Positions 33,406-44,947 are shown, counted from the first letter of the stretch. The stretch: DNA of 64,000 nucleotides from Fomes fomentarius (GCA_022606135.1 JABYQN010000015.1:186001-250000); one strand, 5' to 3'. The notes: generated from the letters alone by a model not told the origin. A program made the numbers and translations.

Positions 33406-35031
33406 TCAGCGCCTCTTAGAGAGATCCCTCACGGACTCAACCCTGGGGGTAGCTGCGAGACGAGTGCACGAGCCGCCGCCGCGCATAGACACGGCATAGT
33501 CTGAGCCACCCGGACTCTGCTGCGCCGTCGTCCGATTCGGATTCCGAGGCTGATACGTGTTCGCAGCGTTTCGACCGGGCGCACTGGTGACAGAACTGAC
33601 ACGCCCACGAACACGCCCCGAGGACCCATCCGACGCAGCCACAGTGTCGCGGTGCGGCCCTGTCTCCTTCATGTTCCTCACATCCCTTCCTGGCTCTCGC
33701 CGTCCTCCTGCACCTGGCCCTCGGCGAGCGTGGTCGGGTTCTCGGAGACGATCAGCACTCGCAACGCGGTTCTTCCCAGGAATCTCCCGCGGCGCGTCTC
33801 CACGCCGCTGCAAGCCCAGTCGATCGGCCTCCCTCCTCTTCGTCTTCGTCTTCGCCGACGTGCCACTGTCTGCTCCCGGAAGGTGCTTTGTCGTACGCTG
33901 CCCCGGTCCCTGGCCCCGTTCGTGGTGCTCGGCGCGCTTTGCGTCGCTCACTGGCATCCTCCCTTTGGGCGAATGACGGTCGTGCGGTGCCCGTGCAGGA
34001 CCCCTCTCGCGCGTATCGTCCTTGGGCCTGGCCTTAGCAACTTGCGGTCGAACGGTCCTCGTCGCAGAGGCGATCTCCCCAGGCTCCAGTTCAGCTTCTT
34101 TGCCCTTCAGAGCCCTCAAGCTACGACTCTGATTTCCCACGGACGCACTAGCAGTCATATTACCACCACCAGCGTGTGTGTGCTTACGCTCAGACCCGAC
34201 CGTCCGCTCGCCATCGGAAGTCGGCGAGTCCAAGAAAAGAGGGAGACGTTTGACTCGCGCCAGCCTGTCGGAGCCGCCGCCCTCGCGGGTGCACACCCCG
34301 CCTGAGCTCGCCGACTCAGCCACCGCGCCCGACAAACCCGACGTGCTGGGCGGGAGGGCTCCGAGTCCCTGTGCCCGGCGGCTTGCGCTGGGTACATGCG
34401 GGCGGCGTTGAGCTGCACTCTCGTCCGACTTGTGCGCTCGGGTGTCAGCCTCCGGTCGTGCAGCGTCGGCGCGATTGCCACCACCGTTCATGTCGGGTCC
34501 CGCGGGTATGGGTATGGGGCTCGGGCGGCGCCGAGGAGTCGAGGAGCGGGCCTGAGGTTCACATCCGTCCTCGCGCAGAAGAGGCGGGAGTGCGGATGCG
34601 GGACCCCCAGGCTCCGACCTGCTTGTGTCGCCGTTCTCCTCAGGGCCAGTGCCAGTGCCAGTGGAAGAACCCGTCCGTGCGCCGCGCACGTCCGCCAGCG
34701 CCAGCGTCTCCTCGAGGGCGGCGGTGGCGCGCACTTCCGCCATCTCGAGGCTCGTGAACGTGCGGAGGAGGACCTCGAGCTCTGCACGCTGCCGGAGGAG
34801 GACGGTCTCACGTGCCCGGCCCGAAAGGAAGAGCGCGTCGAGGGCTGTGACCTGAGTGTGGAGGTGTTGCGCGGTAGCGAGGATGTCGGCCGCGAGGCGG
34901 TTGATCTCGATCTCCTCGACTGCCTGCACGTCCTGAAGAGCCTTCACGGCGGGTATGCCGGGCCCGATATGCCCGTTGTGGGCCTTAGCACGGGCGAAGG
35001 GAACGGAGTCGGAGTCGGAGCTTGCGGGCAT
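33406..35031 (-). CDS. Hypothetical coiled-coil and disordered protein
   Basis: Function unknown. A long uninterrupted minus frame; starting at 35031 (M-P-A-S-S-D-S-D-S) gives 541 aa. The frame is open further up to 35349, but that extension is Cys/His/Arg-rich and overlaps the likely promoter, so the inner start is preferred. Residues about 35-125 form a predicted coiled coil rich in Leu, Ala and Glu (V-E-E-I-E-I-N-R-L-A-A-D-I-L; L-L-R-Q-R-A-E-L-E-V-L-L). The rest is low-complexity Arg/Gly/Ser/Pro, likely disordered. GC-rich throughout, so a spurious opposite-strand frame of 290 codons overlaps it. Divergent from the gene at 35446. Confidence 0.6.
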   Translation of the reverse strand: MPASSDSDSVPFARAKAHNGHIGPGIPAVKALQDVQAVEEIEINRLAADILATAQHLHTQVTALDALFLSGRARETVLLRQRAELEVLLRTFTSLEMAEVRATAALEETLALADVRGARTGSSTGTGTGPEENGDTSRSEPGGPASALPPLLREDGCEPQARSSTPRRRPSPIPIPAGPDMNGGGNRADAARPEADTRAHKSDESAAQRRPHVPSASRRAQGLGALPPSTSGLSGAVAESASSGGVCTREGGGSDRLARVKRLPLFLDSPTSDGERTVGSERKHTHAGGGNMTASASVGNQSRSLRALKGKEAELEPGEIASATRTVRPQVAKARPKDDTRERGPARAPHDRHSPKGRMPVSDAKRAEHHERGQGPGQRTTKHLPGADSGTSAKTKTKRREADRLGLQRRGDAPREIPGKNRVASADRLREPDHARRGPGAGGRREPGRDVRNMKETGPHRDTVAASDGSSGRVRGRVSSVTSAPGRNAANTYQPRNPNRTTAQQSPGGSDYAVSMRGGGSCTRLAATPRVESVRDLSKRR

Positions 35032-35445
35032 GGCTCGGTGTGCGCGCGTGGGTGGCGAGAGTGTGGACGTCGACGTCGAAACTTCCCAAGTTTGAGACTC
35101 CGGCGTTCTGATCTGTGCGTGCGTGCGTGGGGCTTGAGGTGCGTGGACGGTGTGGTGTCCGGTCAGACGGCGACGCTGAATGTGGAGAACGGTATGGAGG
35201 TCGGTATCCGAACTTCCCAAGACTGCAGACGCGGGCAGAGTGCTGACCCGAGGCTGGCAGTTGGCTAACAGTGGCGCAGATCGGCAAGTGCACCCGGTTT
35301 GGCCATGGCAGCGCTTTCCGTCATGGGACCCTGTTAGGGCTCTAATCATTGCTTCTCCTGCCAGCCGCCCGGTTCGACGAGGAGTCTGTCCTTCCTATAT
35401 CTATAGGCCAGAAGCGGTATATTGGGTTTAGAGGACAACAGACTC
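35032..35445. promoter_or_regulatory. Shared divergent promoter region
   Basis: About 415 bp between the inferred starts of two divergent coiled-coil genes; it probably drives both. The word GAACTTCCCAAG/GAAACTTCCCAAGT occurs twice (about 35078 and 35209), a candidate shared site. Confidence 0.4.
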
Positions 35446-36397
35446 ATGGAAGCCGCCACAGCAGCCATTCTGACCCGCGCCCTTCTCCCTGTCACCCGCC
35501 TCCAGCCTCTCCTCAACTCCGCGAACCCGCCCACCGCGTCCATGTCCACGTCCCCTCCTCCTTCCCTCGCCAGCCCAGAACTTTCCGCGATTATGTCGCG
35601 CGCGCCCTCGCTCGGTGGTGACCCTCGTTCGGCTGCATCGTCTCTGCTCGCACCGGCCATCTCGGCCGCCATTGAACGCCTCGGCACCCTGGTCCAGCAT
35701 GCGGTCGTCCGCGACGCCGTCTGCCAGTCCCTCGAAGCGGAGTGCGCGGTCCTGGAGGGCCAGCTGCGCGCCGCGCGGGCCAACATTCTGCAGCAGAAGG
35801 CGGCGCAGCGCAGGCTCCGTGCGGACATTGCTGCATTCATCAGGGAAAGAGGCAAGACTCGCTGCGCGGGTGAGTGACTTGTTGTTTCGCTGCTTCTGGA
35901 AGCTCTCGTTCCTGTTCCTCTACGCGGGGACGATATGAGAGCGAGCGGCGTGGTGGTTTTTGGCATGCTCACGCCGCGCACTCACCATGTGGTGGTACCT
36001 TCAGGCGACTCGTCTCTCATCATCGCAAGGGAAGTCAAGATAGAGGAAGAAGACGTCTCGATCCCACTGACACCCATGCTCTCGAACGCTGGCGGCGCGG
36101 GAGGCGACAGCGCGAAGACTGCGGTACGTCTTCTGCCCTCTTCCGATGCGCTCAATTCTGGAATTAACAGCGGCTGACTTGTCTTGCGACCAGCCTGCAG
36201 ACTATACCGAGAGAGAACTCGAACGCTTCGTGGAAGACAGCCCCCTTCTGCTCAGGTCGAAGCGACGAGGCACGTTCTCTCCTCGCGACACAGTCCTGCC
36301 TGGTCGAGTGAAGCGCCGGCGGCTGGCTTCTGACGACGGATGTTCTGTTGCGCATGCGCATGCTTTCTGTGCCTCTGTCCGAGTCTATGGTCTCTGA
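35446..36397 (+). CDS. Hypothetical small coiled-coil protein
   Basis: Function unknown. Exon 1 (35446-35869) encodes M-E-A-A-T-A-A-I-L-T-R-A-L-L and a helical stretch with heptad spacing (I-E-R-L-G-T-L-V near 80-88; L-E-A-E-C-A-V-L-E-G-Q-L near 102-113). GTGAGT at 35870 is a clear donor. The following exon (about 35942-36123, ending before GTACGTC) is acidic (K-I-E-E-E-D-V), and the last (36192-36397) is basic (S-K-R-R-G, V-K-R-R-R-L) and might carry a nuclear signal. The acceptor of intron 1 is uncertain: a 72-bp intron ending at 35941 fits the frame. It is divergent from the larger coiled-coil gene at 33406-35031. Confidence 0.5.
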
Positions 36398-37370
36398 TAT
36401 TGCTGTCCATGTCTCTCTCTCTCGGAACTTCTATCAGGGCGTTCGCGATCCAAATGTCTGTTCTGCTGCTGCCACTTGTGTCTCTTGTCCAACCTTGAAT
36501 ATCCATCCGTTCTCTGGCTTTCATCTCGATAGGCGTCAATACATAAGTACTTCTGTCGGTTCTAGCGCCTAGCCTTCGCGACTTGGACGCGATGGAACGC
36601 GCCGAGACACGGTCACATGATCGCGTCTACCCGCAGGCGTCTCGGCATTTCGGCGTCTGTAGAATTGTGTGCCACTCCCGAGCGTCTGTTTCTTATTGTC
36701 TTGCCATTCGTCGCGAAGGCCCATCGATGGCCTTGCGCCCTGCCCTCGCCTGCATTCTAGCGCGGATCCGGACGACATACCCAGGCAAGAGACAATCAGG
36801 CCGGCGACAGAAGCTCCATGCCCTATTGTCTTTGCTCCCGCCAGGCTGCGAAATCGATGCGCGACATTGATTTTGGCACGGTTCTAGGAGGTGCGGCCGA
36901 GCTGGATATAGCATAGAGTGCATAGTGGGACCGCTAGGAAGTAATGTGACGCCCGGCTCTCTTTTGTTCTGCCTGTCCGCGCGGACAATCCATGGGTACC
37001 GTCAATGCGAGGCGTGGTCGCAAGAGGAGCACGTTAAAGCCGCGCGGATATCAAGGATAAAGGTTTCTTTGCTCAGGCGAGTGCCACCCCCGACCACTCG
37101 ACGCTCCCGCCATCTCTGTCCGCCACACAAGCCGCTCAGCCACACTGGAGAAAGTGCTCGACGCACGCCTCTGTCCCTGACTTGCCCTTGTCCTTGGTTG
37201 ATCTCCTTGTGCTCTCCGCCTGCTAGCTGTCCGGACATCCATCCACATCTGTTGCGCTCTCACCGCTCATCTACTAAATACCCGGCCCTCCCACATATAC
37301 CCAGAACTCGTGCCATCCACCATCAGACCACACGCGCAAACAGATAAAGAGACAAAGGAGCCTGCAAAGC
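36398..37370. other. Intergenic, no gene recognised
   Basis: Mostly CT-rich and without long coherent frames. The last 60 bases before 37371 are A/C-rich leader. Confidence 0.4.
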
Positions 37371-38174
37371 ATGTCTTTCATCGCGTCCCAAACCCGCACC
37401 CTCTTCGGCTCGTCCTCCTCATCCTCATCCTCATCCTCATCCACCACCAACAACCCCCGAGCAGCCGACCGCGAGATGCGCCCGTTCAGCATGGCCTCCA
37501 GCGTCACCGTCGTCCCGCCCTCGCCACTCGCGCCGACATACGCACAACCGTCCACCCTCGCGACCCTCGAGTACCAGCACGACCTCATCGGCGACTTCTG
37601 GTCAGGCTCCGCCGCGCGCAGGCCGTGCCCCCCTGCTCTGGCGCGCGCGCCCTCGCCGCCTCCGCGCTCGTCCTACGAGCCTTCGCACTCGCACTCGAGC
37701 TCGGTGGGCAGCGCAGGTGGGAAGAAGACAAAGTGGTCGAACGCGATGCGTGCGCGCGCTGGGGCTGGAGCGGGAGCGGGAGCGGGGAATGGGGACGCGG
37801 CCCGGGCCGAGCCGATGACGAGCGCGCGGTGGTTGTTCATCTTGGGATTCCGTACGTCGTCTACCTCCTCCTCCTCCTCCTCCTCATCGGTGTTTCACGC
37901 GCGTGGCTGACTTGGCTGACTTGACGATGTGCGCGTAGTGTGCCCGCTGTTGTGGTTCGTCGGCGCGGTCATCCTGTTCGTCCCGACGACGCCGCACATC
38001 GAGATGGCGAGCCTGCCTGTGCACTCGACCCAGGAGCGCGAGCGGCGCGTCGCGCTGTATCGCAAGGCGGAGGCGAAGTGGGCCAAACGGTGTCTCTGGG
38101 CGCTCGTTGCGCTCCTAGGCATCGTTACTGTGGTCGTTGTGGCTGCGGTGCTTGCGGTCAAGAGTAGCTCATGA
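37371..38174 (+). CDS. Serine-rich protein with two C-terminal membrane segments
   Basis: Two exons, 37371-37851 and 37939-38174, give 238 aa. The N-terminus M-S-F-I-A-S-Q-T-R is followed by a Ser run encoded by a TCCTCA microsatellite (about 37408-37442). A disordered Pro/Ser/Ala region runs to about 145, including an Ala-Gly repeat near 130-140. The conserved-looking part is R-W-L-F-I-L-G-F across the intron into P-L-L-W-F-V-G-A (segment 1, about 154-177), a charged helix R-R-V-A-L-Y-R-K-A-E-A-K-W-A-K-R-C, and a second hydrophobic segment (about 213-235). It resembles fungal 'serine-rich protein' entries; topology suggests a membrane hairpin with the charged helix between. Function unknown. 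Confidence 0.8.
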
Positions 38175-38865
38175 AGGCTGTCCGGATCCTGTCCTCCTCG
38201 TCCATGGTGTGTAATGTGTATTGTATTATCTACGGATGCGTGCATTCGTGAAGGTATGTTCTGCTCTGCGTCCACTTTGAGTGCCCCGGCTGACGAAGAC
38301 GTCTCTGCCCAGTTGATTGTTGTGTAGCATACAGATCTCGGCATATTGAGATCGTACACTGTATCGCCATCTTGTATCATGACCCTAATGGCCCTCTCCT
38401 CTCGTTCACAACTCCGTTATCCGCCCCACCCCCACGACTACCCTAGTCGCAAAATCCCCGTCTCTTCTGGCACCTAGGCTTGACACGATTTTTACGTCCT
38501 CTCATCCGTATTATCCCTCGCGCCCCCCGTGCCGTGTATTGTACTTATCATAGTGTTTCAATATAGAGCCCGTCGCACATAGAACTCTCTGCTCGTCCCC
38601 GTCTCAGATCTCAACACCGGCCGCGCGGGTGCAAATAGCAAGCCGCCGAGATGCCCGCGGATCGCGGCGCGAGCGGACCACGTCCCGCCCTGCGTGCTTA
38701 TACGCGCGAGTAAGTACCGTGTTCGGAGGCAGAGGTCGGTCTTCTCTGCCGCAAATGTATTTTGTGTGACAGGTACACCACTTGCTTGCCGGGGCGCGCA
38801 ACCGAATTCGCTCTTTATGGTATACGGAGCGCTCGCCCTCGCAGGGCGATAGCGTTCAAAATTCG

Positions 38866-38945
38866 AAGCTCAACGTTCGACGTTCGACGTTCGACATTCA
38901 ACGTTCAACGGTCAACGTTCAATACGTTCAACGTTCAAACGTTGA
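38866..38945. repeat. Degenerate tandem repeat of (A)ACGTTC
   Basis: About eleven copies of a 6-9 bp unit (GACGTTC, then AACGTTCA) in ~80 bp. The units are near-palindromic around ACGT, so the DNA could fold or offer repeated binding sites. Confidence 0.85.
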
Positions 38946-40586
38946 AAGTTGGATTGGCGTTTGAGCTTGCGGTTGTTCCTGCAACCCGCCAGCCTCTTTC
39001 GGTACCGCGCCGAACGTCCCTTCCACCAGTGCACTCGTGCGTTAGATGTTGATTGGGTTCAAGGGTCGATGCGTTCTGGATCTTCGAGATCGTTGTATGG
39101 TGTATGTAGCCTGAGGATGCCTGGAAGATGCGGGCTGCCTTCTGTCACTGTCGCTGGCAGCAGGGACGTGGTCGGCCCTGGACGAGGTTCGAGTGGGCTA
39201 CATGCTGAGACCGACGTTCAACGTACGCTTGTGTCGGGTCTGAGGGAAGAGCGCCGACGAGAGCGCGATGGGCGGGGTGCGAGGCCGCCCGGACTAGTCT
39301 GAGTCTCCTGCGACGCAATCTCTCATGTAAGCTGTTGCTCATATGTTGCGTCATGCCCATGCTTCCCCTCTCGTACCTCAATGGAAGATGCTCAAAGTGT
39401 GTGGCATCCGGGGTATGTGTTTTTTCAGCAGTCCATACCCTCGCGCCACACGCGTACGTGTCTATCGATCTCGTGCGTCTTCTCTTCTCTGCCGAACACA
39501 AAGGTCCTTCAGTGCACAGAGCTAAGAACGCTTCTGGATAACACGGATGACACAGATGATGACGACGTAGCAGGGCATGCTCACCCCAGATAGTAGTATC
39601 ATGGTCGAACTCGTATTACCTCCAGGTGATGCACACGTTCCCATCGTAATTAGCACAGTCTCGAGTTGAGTCACGGAACGTCACGGGCATGCATCATATA
39701 TGCACATTCCGGCTCCCGAAAGAGGGCGGTATCCGGCGGCATACCCAGGGACACCAGGCAACAGGGTCCAAGGACATTATACAACGCACCTTGCGAACGC
39801 ATCATGGACAGCGGCAATTTGATCCTTGCAATGCGGTGCTGATGCTTGAGGCCTGAGGATTCGCGTCCTGCTCCGGACAGCACATATGCGTATGTTCGAC
39901 TCGTGTTCCGGTGTTCTTGATGCTCCGTGGGTCCTTCAGGAGAGTGTCCAGACCTGCCTCGTTGTGGTATTCGACGAATTCCGGCGAAATTGCCGGGCAC
40001 GAGGAAGCCAGACAGTTGCGCGTAACACGAATACGCCTAGACAGTGCTACTTTGGACTATTTCCGCGCAGCCCTTAGCGGGTGGCACAGTAAGTGTAGAC
40101 CCCGTAACAGCATGCATGTTACTGTGCGTGTCATGCAAGTTTCAATTTCGGGTTGCAAGTCACAAAGAACGCCTTTGTTCTGGTGTACACGCTGATACGG
40201 CTGGCACATGGCGATCGCGACAACTCACCGTCTACATATGTCGATGTGTCACCCCCAAGACAGACCGGGGCTCGGATTAATCATACATGTTCACGTCCAC
40301 GTTCAGTTCACGGAAGGTGTGACGTGACGCGCAGGTACCCAGAGACAGACGGCGTTGTCGGCTAGTCCGAGTATGCCACCCGAGTGGCTGGGGCTTCGAG
40401 TGCCCGAGCGCGGGCGCGGACTGCGAGATCTGCTGCCGTGTGGCCATTGTCCCTGTGCCAGTGCAACATGCTGCTCGCCTTGGAGATTCTTTGTGTGTCC
40501 AACCCGGTAAGTCCGCGTACCGGCTCGTGTGCGAGGGCTTTATGAGCGCAGCTGTCTCTACGTGAGCGGACTGCATCCTGTACCTG

Positions 40587-40631
40587 TTTCTCATTCTCAT
40601 TCTCATTCTCATTCTCATTCTCATTCTCATC
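40587..40631. repeat. Hexanucleotide repeat (CATTCT)n
   Basis: Seven to eight perfect copies of CATTCT. On the minus strand it encodes Asn-Glu or Arg-Met repeats in spurious frames. Confidence 0.95.
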
Positions 40632-40769
40632 CCTCTCTCTCAATCTCTTCCGTGCAGTCGAAGTTGATCACACGATGTGCGAACACGAACTGTCAGTTTC
40701 TACTACGGGCATCGCGTGCGAGTTTCGATGGAAGGCTCACCCCGGCTCTTTGTTCTTAGCATCGGCGAC

Positions 40770-41090
40770 TACTACCGTGGCTGCGGGGTACGTGCGCCTC
40801 TCCGTGCCTGGCTAAGAAGAGATTGACTGACGCGCCTCAAGCACTTCCACGGACGCTACTACTCCGGCGAACGAGTCGACTGCAGGTCGTCCAAATGCAA
40901 GACCAGCTCCGCGCACGCACACGCGCCCACCGTCTCGTGTCGCTGTTCTGCTGTACGTCTCCCAGCTTTCAGCTATGAGTGCGTCTCGTGTTTTTGCGGT
41001 TCGCTGAGGCTGAGGATGGCTCGCAGATCGTGAAGGACAAGAACAAGCCGCAGAACATGTTCCAAGGGAAACACCCGGACTGCGTCTAGT
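40770..41090 (+). pseudogene. Small Cys/His-rich fungal protein, 5' end unclear
   Basis: Three blocks in order: I-G-D-Y-Y-R-G-C-G (40770-40789), H-F-H-G-R-Y-Y-S-G-E-R-V-D-C with K-C-K-T-S-S-A-H-A-H (40852-40951), and I-V-K-D-K-N-K-P-Q-N-M-F-Q-G-K-H-P-D-C-V stop (41028-41090). GTACGT donors follow blocks 1 and 2, and AG acceptors precede blocks 2 and 3. From memory this order (C-G-H, Y-Y-x-G-E, D-C-G-S, K-T-S, Q-N-x-F-Q) marks a small uncharacterised basidiomycete family; that recall is not verified. Block 1 and block 2 do not join in frame and no start is visible, so it may be decayed. Confidence 0.45.
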
Positions 41091-42194
41091 TTCGGAGCGC
41101 CCATTCCGGAGCGCTGGAGCGGACCGTTCCGCGGCTTGTCGTTGCCACGTTACGCGCGTGGACTCCTTGTTCAGACCATTCTGCTCCTTGGCTCACGACC
41201 CCCATTCTATTCATTGTTTAAGTCTTGTGCTCTCTGATCTAGCTGTATAGTCACCTTATACTCGATATACTTGATGTTGTAATCTTGCCTCAGATATAAT
41301 ATGCCTTCTCTGTATTCGGAGTTAACGAGTGCTTGGTCCAACATGCTGGCGAGGCGGACATCAACTGACAGGTATGCCGGGATGAATTTTATTTGACTGT
41401 ATGGACACAGAATTGGGATACTATAGGCTCTACGGCTCATTGGTGAGGGAGGTACGTGCTCAACTCATCGCATGTGTAGCTACGTTGATCGAACACAAAC
41501 TTCCTTCGATTTCCCCCTAGTATGAAGAATGAAATAGCAATCCGATGAACGGTATTTATAAGACCGGTGAGCATGACGTCTCCAAACTTGAAGTCTCTGC
41601 TCTCGGGTCGCCCAGTTGGGATACGCTAGTCCTCGGTACCTGGCAACATAAACAGCTCCGGACGTTCTGCGTGGGCCATGGTACTAGATCTGTTGCGGTG
41701 ATCTGGGCATGCCTGAGTATCAGTTCTAGGAGGCTCACCTTGCGTAGGGTGGCTCAAAGCGGAGATGGACAGTACACTCTAGGTACGCTGCCGAGTGGAA
41801 GGAGTGGGGTGAGCGAGCTATAGGTCGACGGCGCCCAACCTCATTTCTAAATCAGAGTGGCAGATAACGCACACGTTTTCTTTGCTGGGCACACTTCTAT
41901 CACGAGGGCATGCAGGTGAACTCAATCTCAATCTGACGACCGATACCGCAGCACACTCTCAACCGTGGGGTTGTCCCAGGACAAGTCACTCGGGCTGCAG
42001 CGCGCTCTCTCTCTCTCTACTTCTCAACAAGGAGACACAATACTGAGATCGCATTATATCAAATCAGCCGCTATGTAAATACTGTGCTATTGTCAAGCAT
42101 GCGCTGGGAATAGATATCATTCTGATCTAATGGCCTGATCAAAGCGGACAACACATATCCTCCCCTCTCCGCTCCATCTATCTCATCTCGAATC
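41091..42194. other. Intergenic, no gene recognised
   Basis: AT-richer spacer upstream of the second BTB cluster. A CT-dinucleotide run at about 42007-42018 precedes BTB gene H. Confidence 0.4.
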
Positions 42195-43231
42195 ATGGAT
42201 CCGAGTGCAACCTTCACAGCGGTCTCCGAATCCTTGCCGGGACGGAAGCGAGACGAGGAGTTCTGGTTCGAGGACGGAACTGTCATTCTCGTCGAGGACG
42301 TCGAATTTCGTGCCTACAAGGGACTTCTCGTCGAGCGATTTCCTGTCTTTCGGGACATGTTTTCCTCATCTCAGCCTGACGTCCCGGAGGCAGAAGTCCA
42401 TGGTGACCCTTCGTGCCCCATTATCCATCTTCCGGGCGACTCAGCCAGGGATTGGCTGCACGTGCTTCGCGTGTTCATGCCCAGAGATAACGCGCGGTAA
42501 GTCCCTACTCTGTAAGATTTGAATGAGCGGGATTCATGGGAGTTATCCGCAGAGTGCTCTTTGGCGATACCAGTTCGAAGCCCTCGTATGCCATGGTGGC
42601 ACCATGCATCCGTCTGGGCCACAAGTACCAGATGACAGAAGTATGCGACCATGCCGTCCGGTATCTGAAGTCATACTTTACGACCGATCTGGAGGTCTGG
42701 GCGAAGGGCACGGATGGGATAAACCTGCCTCCTGGTTGGGAACTGGAACATGCTATCGGGGTGGTAAACCTCGCTCGATTGACAGGGGAGTGCACCATTC
42801 TCCCCACAGCACTCTTCTGTTGCTGTCTCCTTGGCGACAAGCTGGTGTATGGCGCCGCTCTCGATCGCGAACACTCAATGGAGACTCTGTCCGGGTATGA
42901 CACGGCAGCATGCTTCCGTGCTAGCCCGGAGCTCATGCGGGAGGCTATCATCACCTGCCTCGATGTCTACTCGCCGCTTCCCAATGAGGCTGAGGCTCAC
43001 TGCGAGCGTACACTCAAAATCTTCAGAGACTCTATAAGGAGAAGTTTGGGCAGTGTCAATCTGCGTGCACTGCTGTTTGGTAGGCCGCATGGTAGGCTGC
43101 TTGATAGTAATGTGCAAAAGCATGTCTGCGCTCAATGCCTAGAGGCTATCTCGGAACGGCGAAACAACCGTGCCAAAGACATGTGGAAGCAACTCCCGGC
43201 TTTCTTCAAGATCATCGTACCGGGTTGGTAG
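42195..43231 (+). CDS. BTB/POZ domain protein H (intact)
   Basis: Two exons, 42195-42496 and 42553-43231, give 326 aa. BTB core near 18-100: D-E-E-F-W-F-E-D-G-T-V-I-L-V, then E-D-V-E-F-R-A-Y-K-G-L-L; relatives have A-R-D-V-E-F, so one residue is missing here without shifting the frame. Then F-P-V-F-R-D-M-F and D-S-A-R-D-W-L-H-V-L. Middle: L-G-H-K-Y-Q-M, R-Y-L-K-S-Y-F, V-V-N-L-A-R-L-T-G-E-C-T-I-L-P. C-terminus: V-C-A-Q-C, M-W-K-Q-L-P, P-G-W stop. The N-L-A-R-L-T-G-E and P-G-W forms group it with genes I, K and N rather than with A-F. Confidence 0.88.
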
Positions 43232-43724
43232 TAAGTGTCGATTGACTTATGTACATGTCGAGCCTTCGATGGATCATCGATCACCACTTGGAACTGATGC
43301 ACTTACCGGTAATAGGGGGGCTGATGATTCAATCTCGGGCATTGCCGAATTGTTGTCTATCTAGCATGATGAAGGTTTTTGCGTACTTACCAGAAAGAGC
43401 TCCGGGATACTCGTATATAGACCCGTTTCCGATGCTATGAAAAGCACTGATGTATATGTATAATCGATATCCTTCGCGCCAATGCCCATTGTCAAGCCTG
43501 AAGCCTCTCTGAACACGTGCAGGGGTTACCGCAGCACATGCTTTACTAGTGGCTTACCACTCATATCACGCAGTCTCTCTCAGTGGTGCTGACGGCCATT
43601 CAACCTGCTCGAGGTGACTGCTTTGACTATCCTGCCGTAAGTTCGCAAGCTCGCTCAGCTCTGGCATCGGAGACGACACAAAGGTAGAACTCATATCCTC
43701 GCATAGTTTCCGACAACGGAGATT
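43232..43724. other. Intergenic between BTB genes H and I
   Basis: No gene or BTB fragment seen. Confidence 0.35.
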
Positions 43725-44947
43725 ATGGCACCAGGTAAAAAATCCCGCAAGCGGCTTGCCGCCCACAAACTTGCAGAGAGCGCACCCATGGTCGCGGATG
43801 TCAACCCTGACGATGAAAACCCTGACGATGAAGCGCGTGAAAGGGATACTAGCGCTGATTATCCCGGAGGTACCTCAGACGGAGCGGGGGAGGTCAATCC
43901 GGCGGGGAGAAGTTGGGAGAGTGCGCAGAGCTCTACACGCCAGAAGCGAGACGATGAGTTCTGGTTCGACGACGGGACTATCATACTGGTCGCGCAAGCT
44001 GTCGAGTTCCGCGTCTACAAGGGCATACTGGTAGATCGCATCCCCATCTTCCAGGACATGCTATCCCTCCCTCAGCCTGCGGTATCGGATGGAGAGGAGG
44101 TCGCACTCTGCCCCACCATCCATCTTGCCGACTCCGCGAGGGATTGGCGCAACGTCTTTCGTGTACTCATGCCTCGCCAAGACGCAAAGTCAGTGAAGCT
44201 ATCCGCCTTCGCAGCTTCGTAAATTGTGTGCATTCTGACTGTTGCGTCTACAGGCTGTTCAAAGGATCGAACCTTTCGTTCGAGACTATCTCTGCTTGTG
44301 TTCGTCTCGGGCACAAGTACGAAATGAAGCAGCTGTATCAGCAAGCAATCGACTATCTCAAGGATCACTTCACCCACGACTTCGACCTCTGGACGTCCAT
44401 CCCAACCTGGCTTCCTTGCGGGTTCGAGAAGTGTTCTCCCATCGGGGTTGTCAATCTTGCCCGGTTGACAGGAGAAGCTACAATGCTCCCGACTGCGCTC
44501 TGGTTGTGCTGCAGGCTTGGTCCGGAGCTAGCAGAAGGTTTGGTATACAGCGATGGGGAGAGGGAGACCCTGTCGTCAGCGGATCTCGGTCTATGCTTTG
44601 TGGCACGGTCAAGGCTTATACAAGAAACCGTCCTCAACTTCATACGCCTCTTCTCCTCCATTCCCGACTACAAAAAATGCACAAACCCCCATAGAGAAGA
44701 CGGCTGCAAGAGTGTCTCCAAGCAGCTGGTCAAAGCTGTTGACACCATCCTCACTACCCTCCAGCGTCCTGATCCCCTGATTCAACGCTCCCGAGCGCTC
44801 CCTCCACCCTATAGCAAGGATGTTACGCTCGGACTATGTGATGCATGTTTGGATTCAGTGAATGATGTAGAGAGAAAGCAGCGGAGAGATGCATGGAAAC
44901 GTCTGCCTGTTCTGCTGGGTTTGGACATACCTGGTTGGGGTCACTAG
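43725..44947 (+). CDS. BTB/POZ domain protein I (intact)
   Basis: Two exons, 43725-44188 and 44254-44947, give 385 aa, the longest intact BTB copy but one. A basic start (K-K-S-R-K-R-L) is followed by an acidic N-P-D-D-E repeat near 27-36. BTB core: D-D-E-F-W-F-D-D-G-T-I-I-L, F-R-V-Y-K-G-I-L, D-S-A-R-D-W-R-N-V-F. Middle: L-G-H-K-Y-E-M, D-Y-L-K-D-H-F, V-V-N-L-A-R-L-T-G-E. C-terminus: L-C-D-A-C, A-W-K-R-L-P, P-G-W-G-H. The intron sits after the BTB domain, donor GTCAGT. A basic N-terminal patch might direct it to the nucleus (inference). Confidence 0.88.

Larger units (their letters stand above)
38175..40750. other. Gene-poor interval with simple repeats
   Basis: About 2.6 kb without a gene I can support. 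It contains an AACGTTC-type tandem repeat at about 38866-38945 and a CATTCT hexamer run at about 40587-40631. Confidence 0.45.

Noticed and set aside
34396..35268. 290-codon plus frame opposite the coiled-coil gene
   Set aside because: The minus frame is longer, contains heptad-spaced Leu and has a plausible start; the plus frame looks compositional, though I cannot fully exclude it.
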